This document shows, piece after piece, positions 19,996 to 29,197 of a stretch of DNA of 64,000 bases. Under the pieces are notes generated by a model that was not told the origin of the DNA, made no database searches, and was given only the letters and a program-made list of their open reading frames with translations. Position numbers and translations under genes: made by a program. This DNA is from CAWCKS01 sp963763485 (GTDB taxonomy: Bacteria; Pseudomonadota; Alphaproteobacteria; Rhizobiales; Xanthobacteraceae), in contig CAVXOW010000008.1 in assembly GCA_963763485.1 (NCBI GenBank), positions 682,001-746,000 on the forward strand. Reading direction: 5' to 3'. Positions within the stretch are counted from its first letter, which is position 1. Every line of letters begins with the position of its first letter.

Positions 19996-20397
19996 CTATG
20001 CGATCTTGAACTTGCTGTAGGACTGCTGTGTGCAGATGATCAAGTGATCGGCGCAGCCATTCTTGCGCTCAGGATCGGATTTGGTCTCGTAATCAGTCGA
20101 CGTCATCATGTCGATGAAGGCCTCGACCGAGGGGTAATAGACCAGTGCGACGTAATCCCAGTCGGGGCCATCGGCCTCACCGAGCGCGATCCCCTTCGCA
20201 TCGCCGGTCCATAACAGCGTGCCGCCCCGGGCCTTGATCATCGGCACGGTGTGTTCGCTGTAGCGCTTGTAGGCATCCCAGCCCGAGCCATTGCCATTGA
20301 GCGCTCTTTCGTGAAACCGCATCAGGTTCAGCATCACGACAGGGCCCTGGCCCTTTAGATCGCTGATACCCTTGATGTTCAGATGCTCGACGCCCAT
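19996..20397 (-). CDS. DUF1330-like dimeric alpha/beta-barrel protein
   Basis: A 133-residue protein with the pattern VVMLNLMRFHERAL, a Tyr-Ser segment (AYKRYSEHTVPMI) and YVALVYYPSVEAFIDM, which fits the ferredoxin-like dimeric barrel proteins of the DUF1330/EthD type. No catalytic role is established. It lies upstream, on the same strand, of the phosphotriesterase-like gene (about 90 bases between), and the two may be cotranscribed. Confidence 0.72.
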   Translation of the reverse strand: MGVEHLNIKGISDLKGQGPVVMLNLMRFHERALNGNGSGWDAYKRYSEHTVPMIKARGGTLLWTGDAKGIALGEADGPDWDYVALVYYPSVEAFIDMMTSTDYETKSDPERKNGCADHLIICTQQSYSKFKIA

Positions 20398-20472
20398 GAC
20401 GGCCTCCTCGTGACTTCCGTAACGGCCCTTGATCGGCTAAGGCTTCGCCCGACTTTGTAGAGGAAACCTCCC

Positions 20473-21721
20473 ATGCGTGACGACGAAAATGTCAACACCG
20501 AACGACCAACCTTCGTCACGCACCTCGAATGTTCCTATACCGGCGAACGCTATGAGGCCGATCGCATCCATGGCTTGTCCAAGGCCGGCAAACCGCTGCT
20601 GGTCCGCTACGATCTCGCCGGGGTGAAAAAGGCGTTGAGCAAGGACGTGCTTGCGGCGCGGCCCTTCGACCTCTGGCGCTATCGTGAATTGCTCCCCGTT
20701 CGGCACGTGCAGGATATCGTCAGCCTCGGCGAAGCCGTGACACCGCTGGTGCGGCTGCCGAACCTCGCGAAGAAACTCGGCGGCGGCGAGATCATCGTCA
20801 AGGACGAGGGCCGCCTGCCGACCGGCTCGTTCAAGGCGCGCGGGCTTGTGATGGCGGTGTCGATGGCCAAGGCGCTCGGCATCAAGCACATGGCGATGCC
20901 GACCAACGGCAATGCAGGTGCGGCACTCGCTGCCTATGCCAGCCGCTGCGGCATCAAGACGACGATTTTCTGCCCCGAAGATACGCCGGAGGTGAATGTC
21001 AGCGAGATCGAGCTGCAGGGCGCCACCGTCTATCGCGTCAACGGCCTGATCGACGACTGCGGCAAGATCGTCGGCGAAGGCAAGGACAAGGTCGGCTGGT
21101 TCGACACCTCGACCCTGAAGGAGCCCTATCGCATCGAGGGCAAGAAGACGATGGGCCTCGAGCTTGCTGAACAGCTCGGCTGGGACGTGCCCGACGTGAT
21201 CCTCTATCCGACCGGCGGCGGCACCGGGCTGATCGGCATGTGGAAGGCATTCGCCGAGCTAGAAGCGATCGGTTTCATCGGCAAAAAAAGACCGCGCATG
21301 GTCGCAGTGCAGGCCGAGGGCTGCGCGCCGATGGTGCGCGCGTACGAGAAAGGCGAGGAGCATGCACCGCGCTTCGAAAATGCGCATACCATCGCGTCAG
21401 GCATCCGCGTGCCGCAGGCGGTCGGCGATTTCCTGATCCTGCGCGCGGTGCGCGAGAGCGGTGGCTTTGCGATTGCGGTCAGCGATGACAAAGATCACGG
21501 CGGCACTCGACGAGGTCGCCCGCGGGGAAGGCTTTTTGCTGTGCCCGGAGGGCGCGGCGACCTTTGCCGCCTACAAGGACGCGCTGGCGGATGGCCGCGT
21601 GTCGCGAACTGACCGGGTGATGCTGTTCAATTGCGCGACGGGACTGAAATATCCGCTACCTCCCGTGACGCGGACGCTTGACCGGACCAAGCCGATCGAT
21701 TTTGCAATGTTCGGGCGGTGA
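20473..21721 (+). CDS. threonine synthase-like PLP enzyme, frameshifted as assembled
   Basis: Fold-type II PLP enzyme. The Schiff-base lysine is in LPTGSFKARG (about residue 119), the phosphate-binding loop is PTGGGTGLIGMW, and PTNGNAGAALAAYASR is the substrate loop. An N-terminal region before this (FVTHLECSYTGERYEAD) is usual in threonine synthases. The frame breaks near 21490 where CAAAGATC appears to hold one A too many, and continues as ITAALDEVARGEGFLLCPEGAATFAAYKD to 21721. With one base removed, 415 residues. It could convert phosphohomoserine to threonine or be a related ligase; it lies away from thr genes. Confidence 0.82.
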
Positions 21722-21745
21722 CGGGGTTTATGATGTCGCGACCTT

Positions 21746-21847
21746 GTCATGCCCCGCGAAAGCGGGGCATCCAGTAATCCGAAGCGCCGGCGAATACATC
21801 GCCGACATCTCGGAGTACTGGATCGTCCGGTCAAGCCGGGCGATGAC
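21746..21847. repeat. family B junction repeat
   Basis: Outer stem GTCAT/ATGAC; left hairpin GCCCCGC-gaaa-GCGGGGC; right hairpin CGTCCGG-tcaag-CCGGGCG (one mismatch); inner stem beginning ATCCAGTA and ending TACTGGAT, extended by TCCGA/TCGGA. Other family B copies are at 38147, 39952 and 45016. Confidence 0.8.
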
Positions 21848-21872
21848 GATCTGCCGACCGTGGAGAACACTC

Positions 21873-22838
21873 ATGATCACCGTGCACCATCTCAACAACT
21901 CGCGCTCGCAGCGCATCATCTGGCTGCTGGAAGAACTCGGCATCCCCTACGAAATCAAATACTACCAGCGCGACGCCACGACGCGCCTTGCGCCGCCGGA
22001 GCTGAAGGCGATCCACCCGCTCGGCAAATCGCCCGTGATCACCGACAACGGCAAGGCCGTCGCCGAATCCGGCGCCATTGTCGAATACGTCCTGCGCCAC
22101 CACGGCAACGGCGCGCTGCAGCCCGCGCTGAATTCGTCCGACTACGACACCTACGTCGAGTGGCTGCATTATTCGGAAGGCTCGGCGATGCTGCCGCTGA
22201 TGCTGCATCTCTACACGACGCGGCTCGGCGACGCCGCGGCACCGCTGCGGCCGCGCATCGACAGCGAGATCGCCAACCACTTGGGCTATGTGAACCAGTC
22301 GCTCAACGGTAAAGACTATTTTGTCGGCGGCAAACTGACCGGTGCCGACATCCAGATGAGCTTTGTCGGGGAAATGGCGAAAGTGTTTGGGATGATCGAC
22401 GCGTACCCCAACCTGAAGAGCTGGTTGGCACGCATGCATGCGCGCCCTGCTTTCAAACGCTCGATCGAGAAGGGCGGCGCCTACCGGTTCGCGGGTGTTC
22501 TTCTGCTCTCTCCTGGCAACATCAACGACATTGCGCTTGCTCCGGCTCTGCTCGCCGCAGCCGGACCAATCGAGGGCCTGATTGCCGACAAGGCTTACGA
22601 CGCCAACAGTCTGCGTCAGCTTCTCGCCGATCAGCGCGCCAAGGCGGTCATTCCCTCCACGGCCAGCCGTGAGCCAGCCCATCGCCTACAGCAAGAGGCT
22701 TTATCGGCAACGGAACCTCATCGAGCGCATGTTCGCCCGCCTCAAAGACTTCCGCCGCATTGCGACCCGCTACGACGAGCTCGCGAGAAACTTCCTCGCT
22801 GGCGGCTCTCATTGCCGCGACCGCAATTTGGTGGCTAA
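21873..22838 (+). CDS. glutathione S-transferase fused to an IS-derived tail
   Basis: Residues 1-207 are a complete-looking glutathione transferase: thioredoxin-fold N-domain (MITVHHLNNSRSQRIIWLLEELGIPYE, with the SNAIL-like segment ESGAIVEY) and all-alpha C-domain ending RPAFKRSIEKGGAYRFA. The normal stop would come about there. Instead the frame runs on at about 22494 into transposase sequence (LSPGNINDIALAPALL) to a stop at 22838. The start at 21873 follows TGGAGAAC. The C-terminal addition is likely to be unstructured baggage; the GST domain may still work. It is preceded by a family B repeat. Confidence 0.8.
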   Translation: MITVHHLNNSRSQRIIWLLEELGIPYEIKYYQRDATTRLAPPELKAIHPLGKSPVITDNGKAVAESGAIVEYVLRHHGNGALQPALNSSDYDTYVEWLHYSEGSAMLPLMLHLYTTRLGDAAAPLRPRIDSEIANHLGYVNQSLNGKDYFVGGKLTGADIQMSFVGEMAKVFGMIDAYPNLKSWLARMHARPAFKRSIEKGGAYRFAGVLLLSPGNINDIALAPALLAAAGPIEGLIADKAYDANSLRQLLADQRAKAVIPSTASREPAHRLQQEALSATEPHRAHVRPPQRLPPHCDPLRRAREKLPRWRLSLPRPQFGG

Positions 22839-22852
22839 TTGAGTGGACCTAG
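22494..22852 (+). mobile_element. IS5-family (IS427-like) transposase 3' fragment
   Basis: Peptide matches are spread over three frames: SPGNINDIALAPALLAAAG and LIADKAYDANSLRQLLADQ (frame of the GST), then PIAYSKRLYRQRNLIERMFARLKDFRRIATRYDELARNFLA one frame over, and after one more base AALIAATAIWWLIEWT, ending in TAG at 22850-22852. This is the C-terminal half of an IS5-type DDE transposase with the catalytic glutamate in LIERMFARLK. The 5' half is absent and the reading frame is broken twice, so it is dead. It lies between the GST and the acyl-CoA dehydrogenase. Confidence 0.8.
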
Positions 22853-22867
22853 TCCGCGAAAGCGCCG

Positions 22868-23953
22868 TCAGCCGACAAAGCCGTGGATTCGGGCGGCCGC
22901 TTCGCGCATGCGCTCCGGCGTGCCGAGCAGCGGACGATTGGCGCCGATGCGCTTGTACCAGTAGTGCAGGCCGAGCATGTCGGTGATGCCGATGCCGCCG
23001 TGGACTTCGGTCGCGGTACGGGCAACGAAGCGGCCGGCATCGCCGAGATAGGCCTTGGCATGCGCGGCCACCAGCGGCGCTTCATCGGGGCGGTGATCGA
23101 GCGCATAGGCCGCGTACCACACCAGCGCCCGTCCCGGCTCGAGCTGCGCCACCATCTCCGCGCAGAGATGCTTGACCGCCTGGAAGCTCGCGATCACGCG
23201 TCCGAACTGCTTGCGCTCTTTGGCGTAGGCGACCGCCTTGTCGATCATCGCCCAGCCGGCGCCGAGCGTGTCGGCGGCGAGCAGCACGCGGCCGATGTTG
23301 CAGATGCGCAGAGCGGCGCCGCGGTCGTCGTGCAGCGGCTCGGCCTCGACATGGTGCAGCATCAGCTCGCCGAACGACCGTGTGCGATCGATCGTCGGGA
23401 GCGTCCGTGTCGACAAACCCGGCGCCTCGGAATCGATCAGATAAAGCCGGCCGTTGCGATCGGCGACGATAAAGGCGCGGGCCTCGGCAAAATCGATCGC
23501 GAACAGCGCCTTGCCCGAGAGCTTGCCGTTGGTTGCGGTGATGCCGGCGCCTTCGCGCGTACTGCCGCCAAACTCGGACAGCGCCACCGCGATCGTTGTC
23601 TTGCCGGAGGCGAGATGCGGCAGCCAGTGGTCGCGCTGTCGCACCGTGCCCGCTTTCATCAGCGCCAGCGGCGCCATGACGGCTGACCCGATGAACGGCA
23701 CCGGTGCGACGTAGCGGCCGAGCGTCTCGGCCACCAGCGCCGCCTCGAGAATCCCCAAGGCCATGCCGCCGTATTGCTCGGGGATGACGATCCCGGCGAT
23801 GCCGAGCTGAGCGAGCTGATGCCAGACGTCGTGGGCACGCGCCTCGCCATTATCGGCAAAGCGGCGCACTCGATCGAGCGGACAGGCGCGCTTCAAAACG
23901 CCTTCGATACTCTGCTGCATCATTTGTTGTTGTTCGGAGAGCGCGAATTCCAT
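22868..23953 (-). CDS. acyl-CoA dehydrogenase
   Basis: FAD-dependent dehydrogenase of 361 residues with the three-domain ACAD layout: N-terminal helices (QQQMMQQSIEGVLKRAC), central beta part, and C-terminal helices with YAKERKQFGRVIASFQAVKH and EVHGGIGITDM. The beta part (ALSEFGGSTREG) is shorter than in textbook members. The family introduces a double bond into acyl-CoA and passes electrons to ETF. It ends 16 bases from the IS fragment but is complete. Its start is 12 bases downstream of a second acyl-CoA dehydrogenase on the same strand, so the two are an operon and may form a mixed complex as in some steroid-degradation pairs (inference). Confidence 0.88.
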   Translation of the reverse strand: MEFALSEQQQMMQQSIEGVLKRACPLDRVRRFADNGEARAHDVWHQLAQLGIAGIVIPEQYGGMALGILEAALVAETLGRYVAPVPFIGSAVMAPLALMKAGTVRQRDHWLPHLASGKTTIAVALSEFGGSTREGAGITATNGKLSGKALFAIDFAEARAFIVADRNGRLYLIDSEAPGLSTRTLPTIDRTRSFGELMLHHVEAEPLHDDRGAALRICNIGRVLLAADTLGAGWAMIDKAVAYAKERKQFGRVIASFQAVKHLCAEMVAQLEPGRALVWYAAYALDHRPDEAPLVAAHAKAYLGDAGRFVARTATEVHGGIGITDMLGLHYWYKRIGANRPLLGTPERMREAAARIHGFVG

Positions 23954-23964
23954 GAACCTCTCCG

Positions 23965-25161
23965 TCAGTCGCTCGCGGCCTTCGGCTCGCGCGGCATGCC
24001 AAGGCCGCGCTCCGAGATAATGTTCTTCTGGATTTGCGCGGTGCCGCCACCGATGATCAGGCCAAGTTCGAACATCGAGCCGGATTGCCAGCTGCCGGCG
24101 GCGCGCAGATAGGGACTGTCGTCGTAGAGCACGCCGAGCTCGCCGAGTGCGTCGATCGCCAGCGTCGAGATCTGATGGTTGAGCTCGCAGCCGACCAGCT
24201 TGACGATCATGCCGCCGATGCTGGCGCTCTCGCCCTTGGCCGCCGCGGTCTCGTTCTTCATGCCGGTGAACTGCATGGCGAGCAGCCGTCCCTCGAGCTG
24301 CATCAACCGGTCGCGCAGCGCGGCATCATCGATCGGCTTGCCGCCGTCGACATCTTCTTCCTGCATCAGCTTCGACAGCATCGTGAAGCGCCGCCGTGTC
24401 GCATTGGGATCACCGAGCATGCCGCGCTCGTGCTTCAGCGTTGAGTTCGCGACGCTCCAGCCCTCGCCGCGGCCGCCGACGATCTGCGTCGTCGGTACGC
24501 GGACGTCGGTAAAGAAAACTTCGTTGAACTCGGCACGGCCGGTCATGGTCTTCAGCGGGCGAACCTCGATGCCCGGCGTCTTCATCGACAGCAGGAGATA
24601 GCTGATGCCGAGATGTTTTGGCTTGTCGGCCTCGGTGCGCACCAGGCAGAACATCATGTCGGCGAAGTGCGCGCCCGAGGTCCAGATCTTCTGGCCGTTG
24701 ATAACAAAGTCGTTGCCGTCGACCGTGGCTCGTGTCCTGAGCGAGGCCAGATCGGAGCCCGAATTCGGCTCGGAGTAACCCTGGCACCAGATCACCTCGC
24801 CGCGCAGCGTCGGCGCGATCCATTGCTGACGCTGTTCCTCGGTGCCCCGCTCCAGCAGCGTCGGCACCAGCATTGAAATGCCGATGCCGCTCATCGCCGC
24901 CGGCACGCTACCCTCGGCAAATTCTTCGGCAATGATCCGCGTCTTCAGAGGATCGGATTCGGCGCCAAAGCCGCCGTACTGTTTCGGGATGGTGCGGCCG
25001 GCGTAACCATTGGCGAGCAGAAGCTGCTGCCAGACCAATGCCTCCGGTCCGGGCCGCGAGCCGGAGAGCTGCGGCGACGGCGCGAGATGACGATGGGCGG
25101 AGATGAACGCGCGCACTTCCGCGCGGAAAGCCTGGTGTTCTGGTCCGTAGGTCAGGTCCAC
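23965..25161 (-). CDS. acyl-CoA dehydrogenase
   Basis: The 398-residue partner of the neighbouring dehydrogenase. It shows GYSEPNSGSDLASL (FAD/substrate loop), IWTSGAHFADMMF, VRPLKTMTGRAEFNEVFF and the C-terminal NIISERGLGMPREP, typical of FadE-type enzymes. A GTG start at 25161 is taken because GGGAGG lies six bases before it and the frame upstream has no family character. It precedes the shorter dehydrogenase by 12 bases. The epoxide hydrolase is read divergently from this gene, with only 126 bases in between. Confidence 0.88.
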   Translation of the reverse strand: MDLTYGPEHQAFRAEVRAFISAHRHLAPSPQLSGSRPGPEALVWQQLLLANGYAGRTIPKQYGGFGAESDPLKTRIIAEEFAEGSVPAAMSGIGISMLVPTLLERGTEEQRQQWIAPTLRGEVIWCQGYSEPNSGSDLASLRTRATVDGNDFVINGQKIWTSGAHFADMMFCLVRTEADKPKHLGISYLLLSMKTPGIEVRPLKTMTGRAEFNEVFFTDVRVPTTQIVGGRGEGWSVANSTLKHERGMLGDPNATRRRFTMLSKLMQEEDVDGGKPIDDAALRDRLMQLEGRLLAMQFTGMKNETAAAKGESASIGGMIVKLVGCELNHQISTLAIDALGELGVLYDDSPYLRAAGSWQSGSMFELGLIIGGGTAQIQKNIISERGLGMPREPKAASD

Positions 25162-25287
25162 CCGTTCCTCCCGATCCTTCGATCTTGGTTTCTTGCCGGC
25201 AAGTGTCGGCGCGCTCTGCGCCAAATGCAAGCTGGCGCACGCGTCGGCGGCCTTGTTATGGTCGGGCGAAATCTGAAGGAACCGCGC

Positions 25288-26446
25288 ATGACCGCGCTTG
25301 CACCGCTCGACCAGGCCGTCCTGCCGAAAGGCATCCGCGCCCGCTTGGTGCCCGACATCAACGGCCTGACCATGCACGTGCTGGAAGCGGGCTTCGAGCA
25401 GCCCGGCCGCCCCTGCGTGTTGCTGCTGCATGGTTTTCCGGAACTGGCCTACAGCTGGCGCAAGGTGATGGTGCCGCTGGCGGATGCCGGCTTCCATGTG
25501 ATCGCGCCGGACCAGCGCGGCTACGGCCGAACCACCGGCTGCGACACCAGCTATGAGGCAGACCTCAGCCTGTCCCGTCCGCTCAACCTGGTGCGCGACG
25601 CGCTCGGCCTCGTCTCCGCGCTCGGCTATCGCGAGGTCGCCGCCGTGATCGGCCATGATTTTGGCTCGCCGGTCGCGGCGTGGTGCGCGCTGTTGCGGCC
25701 AGATGTGTTCCGCTCGGTGGTGCTGATGAGCGCGCCGTTCGGCGGCCCGCCGCCGTTGCCGTTCGATACGCTGAAAGCAAAGCCGAGCGTTGCAGCGAGC
25801 AACACCAATGCCGACCTCGCCGCGCTAAAGCCGCCGCGAAAACATTACCAATGGTACTACTCGCTGCGCGAAGCCAACGACAACATGTGGAAGTGTCCGC
25901 AAGGGCGTGCACGCCTTCCTGCGCGCCTACTATCACCACAAGAGCGCCGACTGGAAGGACAACAAGCCGCATCCGCTCGCAGGCTATACGGCGGCAGAGC
26001 TGGCAAAGCTGCCGACCTACTACGTGATGGAAGCGGACAAGGGCATGGCCGAGACGGTCGCGAGCGAGATGCCCGACGAAGCCGCAATCCGCGCCTGCCG
26101 CTGGCTACCGGAGAACGAGCTGAAAGTTTATGGCGACGAGTATGGCCGCACGGGCTTCCAGGGCGGACTGAACTGGTATCGCGTCCGCTGGGACAGCCGC
26201 TTTACACGGGAAGCTGAGATCTTCTCGGGCCGCACCATCGATGTGCCGTCGGCCTTCATCGCCGGCAAGAGCGACTGGGGCGTCTACCAGGCGCCGCCGG
26301 CATTTGAGCGGATGCAAAGCACCGCTTGCACCAACATGCGTTTCTGCCAGCTGATCGACGGGGCCGGCCACTGGGTGCAGCAGGAACAGCCGGAAGCGGT
26401 GAGTAAATTGCTGGTGAAGTTCTTGAAGGAAGTCCGGGCTATTTGA
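25288..26446 (+). CDS. epoxide hydrolase-like alpha/beta hydrolase, frameshifted as assembled
   Basis: Alpha/beta hydrolase with LLLHGFPELAYSW (oxyanion HGFP), the nucleophile aspartate in IGHDFGSPVAAW, and a cap region containing tyrosines (YQWYYSLREAN). The frame is lost near 25900, where GGG appears in place of GG, and continues one base later as VHAFLRAYYHHKSADWKD to the catalytic histidine in DGAGHWVQQEQP, ending 26446. Corrected length is about 385 residues, the epoxide-hydrolase size. Starts at 25288 after AAGGAACC. It hydrolyses an epoxide or ester; the adjacent P450 could make such epoxides (inference). The end overlaps the convergent acetyltransferase by eight bases. Confidence 0.82.
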
Positions 26447-27092
26447 CCGGCGTCCCGGCCCGTGCTGCTTGCCGCGCGTCACGCGCGGCCCACATCGCGT
26501 CACCCATCTTGATGACGCCGTTCCAGTAAGCGCGGTTGAACGCCAGCACGGCTTCGGCAAGGTTTCGCGCGCGCTTGTCGCCAGTCGAGGCGATCGACGG
26601 CACCGTCAAATCAATCGTGCCGGCCAGTTCGCCGTGATCGAATACCAGATGCGCGCCGAATTTTCGCGCCAGCGCGCGCATTGCATCGTTCTGCGCGCCA
26701 GTGGTGACGCGCAGGCGCCGATAGCCTGCACGATGGGCTTCGTCGAGCAAGGTCTTGAACAGGATGCTGCCGACGCCGCGACGGCGAAAGTTCGCTTCGA
26801 CGCTGAAAGCGAGTTCCGGCAGATCGTCATCGCTTACCGGCTCGTGCAGCTCGGCGACGCCGTGCACCTCGTCGTGCTCGACATAGGCGATCGTGATCGT
26901 CTTTGGTCCGAAGCAGCGCGCGATGTAGTTGTCGATGAAGCGATCATCGGCGGCGCCGTGGAAACGATCGCGGCGGCTCTGCGGATCGAGCCGCAGCAGG
27001 TGATCACGCAGCAGCGGCAGCTCATCGTGCCGCAGGATGCGGATTGGACGGGTCGGGATGCTATTCCTGACCACCGGTGCCCGCTTGGTCAT
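26439..27092 (-). CDS. GNAT-family N-acetyltransferase
   Basis: A 217-residue acetyltransferase. The acetyl-CoA motif is ELAFSVEANFRRRGVGSILFKTLLDEA (R-R-G-V-G at about residue 108), and LRVTTGAQNDAMRALARKFGA forms the following helix. The start MTKRAPVVRNS at 27092 is preferred to 27119. The target molecule is unknown. It overlaps the last eight bases of the epoxide hydrolase from the opposite strand. Confidence 0.82.
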   Translation of the reverse strand: MTKRAPVVRNSIPTRPIRILRHDELPLLRDHLLRLDPQSRRDRFHGAADDRFIDNYIARCFGPKTITIAYVEHDEVHGVAELHEPVSDDDLPELAFSVEANFRRRGVGSILFKTLLDEAHRAGYRRLRVTTGAQNDAMRALARKFGAHLVFDHGELAGTIDLTVPSIASTGDKRARNLAEAVLAFNRAYWNGVIKMGDAMWAARDARQAARAGTPVK

Positions 27093-27281
27093 TGAATTTG
27101 CTTCGCTTTCTGCCCGCAAATGCGGGGTTTTGAGGCTTAGATATTGTGCGACGCAGCATTCGCTGCAATGGCCTTAATGGATTGAAAAACAAGCGAAAAT
27201 TTCGTTTTGCCTGCCTTGCGTGAAACGATGTGATCGGGCTAAGCCGGAGGCCAATCAGAGCAACAATTTGGGAGGTATCCG

Positions 27282-28196
27282 ATGGGCAACGCGCTTCAGG
27301 ACAAGGTCATCATCGTCACCGGCGCCGGCCGCGGCATCGGCCGCGAGATGGCGCTCCTGGCGGCAAGCGAGGGCGCCAAGGTCGTGGTCAACGATCCCGG
27401 CGGCGCGGCCGACGGCTCGGGCTCGAATGCGGCGCCGGCCGAAGAGGTGGTCGAGGAGATCAAGAAGCGCGGCGGCACGGCCGTGGCGAATTTCGAGACC
27501 GTCGCCGAGGCGATCCCCGCCAGCAAGATCGTGCAGATGGCGATCGACAAGTTCGGCCGCCTCGACGGCGTCATCAACAACGCCGGCATCCTGCGTGACG
27601 CCATCTTCCATCGCATGAGCGTCGAAGCGTTCGAGGCCGTCATCAAGGTTCACTTGATGGGCTCGTTCTATGTCGCCCACGGCGCGGCGCGAATCTTCCG
27701 CGAGCAGCAGAGCGGCGCGTTCGTGCATTTCACCTCGACCTCCGGCCTCGTCGGCAATTTTGGCCAGGCCAACTACGCGGCCGCCAAGCTCGGCATCGTC
27801 GGCCTGTCGAAATCGATCGCGCTCGACATGGAACGCTTCCACGTGCGCTCGAACTGCATCTCGCCGTTTGCCTGGAGCCGGCTGATCGGGACGATCCCGA
27901 CCGAGACACCGGAAGAGAAGGAACGCGTCGAACGCATCCAGCGCATGGGACCGGAGAAGATCGCGCCGCTTGCGATCTATCTTCTGAGCGACCTGGCGAA
28001 GGACGTCACCGGGCAAATCTTTGCGGTGCGGCTGAACGAGATCTTCCTGATGAGCCAGTCGCGTCCGATCCGCTCGGTGCATCGCGGCGAGGGCTGGACC
28101 GCGCAAACGATCGCCGAGCACGCCATGCCGGCGCTGCAGCCGTCGTTCTACAAGCTCGACCGCTCGCAGGACGTGTTCAACTGGGATGCGATTTAA
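27282..28196 (+). CDS. SDR-family oxidoreductase (MFE-2-type hydroxyacyl-CoA dehydrogenase-like)
   Basis: A 304-residue Rossmann enzyme. Cofactor loop GAGRGIGREMA; NNAGILRD; catalytic Ser in TSTSG and Tyr-Lys in YAAAKLG. The segment DPGGAADGSGSNAAPAEEVVEEIKKRGG and the C-terminal extension with FNWDAI are typical of the peroxisomal multifunctional enzyme type 2 group, which oxidises 3-hydroxyacyl-CoA. GGGAGG lies before the ATG. It is on the same strand as the epoxide hydrolase but 835 bases further on, and before a TetR gene on the other strand; a place in a CoA-dependent degradation pathway is likely but not shown. Confidence 0.85.
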   Translation: MGNALQDKVIIVTGAGRGIGREMALLAASEGAKVVVNDPGGAADGSGSNAAPAEEVVEEIKKRGGTAVANFETVAEAIPASKIVQMAIDKFGRLDGVINNAGILRDAIFHRMSVEAFEAVIKVHLMGSFYVAHGAARIFREQQSGAFVHFTSTSGLVGNFGQANYAAAKLGIVGLSKSIALDMERFHVRSNCISPFAWSRLIGTIPTETPEEKERVERIQRMGPEKIAPLAIYLLSDLAKDVTGQIFAVRLNEIFLMSQSRPIRSVHRGEGWTAQTIAEHAMPALQPSFYKLDRSQDVFNWDAI

Positions 28197-28201
28197 GCGG
28201 C

Positions 28202-28312
28202 GCTCCTCATCCTGAGGAGCTTGCGTAGCAAGCGTCTCGAAGGATGAGGCCGCTAACTGTGGTGGCCGCATGGTTCGAGACGCAGTGCTGCGCACTGCTC
28301 CTCGCCATGAGG
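28202..28312. repeat. family D intergenic repeat
   Basis: Left arm CCTCATCCT ... AGGATGAGG with a GCTTGC-gta-GCAAGC hairpin inside; right arm CATGG ... CCATG with GCAGTGC-tgc-GCACTGC. Lies between a convergent SDR and TetR gene, in the position of a bidirectional 3' end. Confidence 0.7.
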
Positions 28313-28331
28313 ACTTAGATTGAGCCCATCC

Positions 28332-29015
28332 TTACTTCCCCCGCCCGCTGTGCGCCTCGTGGTCGAGCAACAGGAACATCGCGAGCGACAGCCGATCGAC
28401 CATCTCCTCGTCTTCGACCGCGACCGGCTTCGGCTGGTTGAGAATGCCGTTGATCAGCGTGCCGAACACCAATTGGAAGGCAAAGCCGATGGTCCGCGTC
28501 TTCGCGGCGGCGCGGCCATGGCCCATGCGCGCGAGCAACAGCGGCGTCGATACTTCGCGGATCGCATGCGCGGTATCGCGAACCTTGCCCCAGCGCGACG
28601 GATGCGTGGTCTTGTACTGCATCGCCGCCCGCAGCACGCCTTCATGATGGTGAATGGCGTGCACAATCACCCCGACGATCTGGCGGCAGAGATCGTTCAG
28701 CGTCCCGCCGGAAACCGCTTCATCCGATAGCGCGGTGTTGATCGCGGTCAGGCACTGCCGAACCATCAACTCGACCATCGCGTTGAAGAACGCGTCCTTG
28801 CTTTCGAAGCGGCCGTAGAACGCGCCGATGGTGGCGCCCACCTTGGCGCAGAGATCGTTGATCGACAGCTCGTCGAAGGTGGAGGTGCGCAGGGCCTCGG
28901 CCCCCGCCTCCAGCAGCGCCACGGTGGTTTCCTGGCTGCGCCGCTGCCGGGTCGGCAGGATTCCGGGCAGATTCTGGACGGATTGCCAATTTGTCGCGGG
29001 GAGTTCGAACGGCAC
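28332..29015 (-). CDS. TetR/AcrR family transcriptional regulator
   Basis: A 227-residue regulator with an N-terminal helix-turn-helix (TFDELSINDLCAKVGATIGAFYGRFESK, about residues 45-72) and a C-terminal ligand domain of helices. A 25-residue extension precedes the DNA-binding domain. It is divergent from the ferredoxin/P450 genes, separated by 182 bases with an AT-rich inverted repeat, so it is the likely repressor of that operon. Ligand and operator are not determined. Confidence 0.87.
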   Translation of the reverse strand: MPFELPATNWQSVQNLPGILPTRQRRSQETTVALLEAGAEALRTSTFDELSINDLCAKVGATIGAFYGRFESKDAFFNAMVELMVRQCLTAINTALSDEAVSGGTLNDLCRQIVGVIVHAIHHHEGVLRAAMQYKTTHPSRWGKVRDTAHAIREVSTPLLLARMGHGRAAAKTRTIGFAFQLVFGTLINGILNQPKPVAVEDEEMVDRLSLAMFLLLDHEAHSGRGK

Positions 29016-29041
29016 GGTCAGGCGATTCCCATTGTCGAATT

Positions 29042-29079
29042 GTATTCCAGGCTATATTATAATCTTACCTATTGAATAC
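29042..29079. promoter_or_regulatory. AT-rich inverted repeat between TetR and ferredoxin/P450 genes
   Basis: GTATTC at 29042-29047 and GAATAC at 29074-29079 are inverted and flank a TATA-rich segment that carries a TATAAT on both strands (29058-29063 on plus, 29056-29061 on minus). The region is far more AT-rich than its surroundings. It probably holds the divergent promoters and TetR sites; no clear -35 could be assigned. Confidence 0.45.
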
Positions 29080-29197
29080 CAAGCAAGAAAAAGTGCGACT
29101 GCGGATCGCGATGGCGCAGGCGTGAATTCTATCGCTGCGGCAACTTGCGTGGTCAACCGCGGCAGACCGCACGTTTGACATGCAAGGGAGGTTTGCA

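Noticed and set aside
21746..21847. tRNA-like cloverleaf
   Set aside because: The four-stem form resembles one, but there is no anticodon arm, T-loop or CCA context, and related copies vary in loops; they are repeats.
27113..27131. terminator-like hairpin CCCGC-aaat-GCGGG followed by GTTTT
   Set aside because: It lies just upstream of the acetyltransferase start on the other strand with no plus-strand gene ending there; a chance hairpin is as likely.
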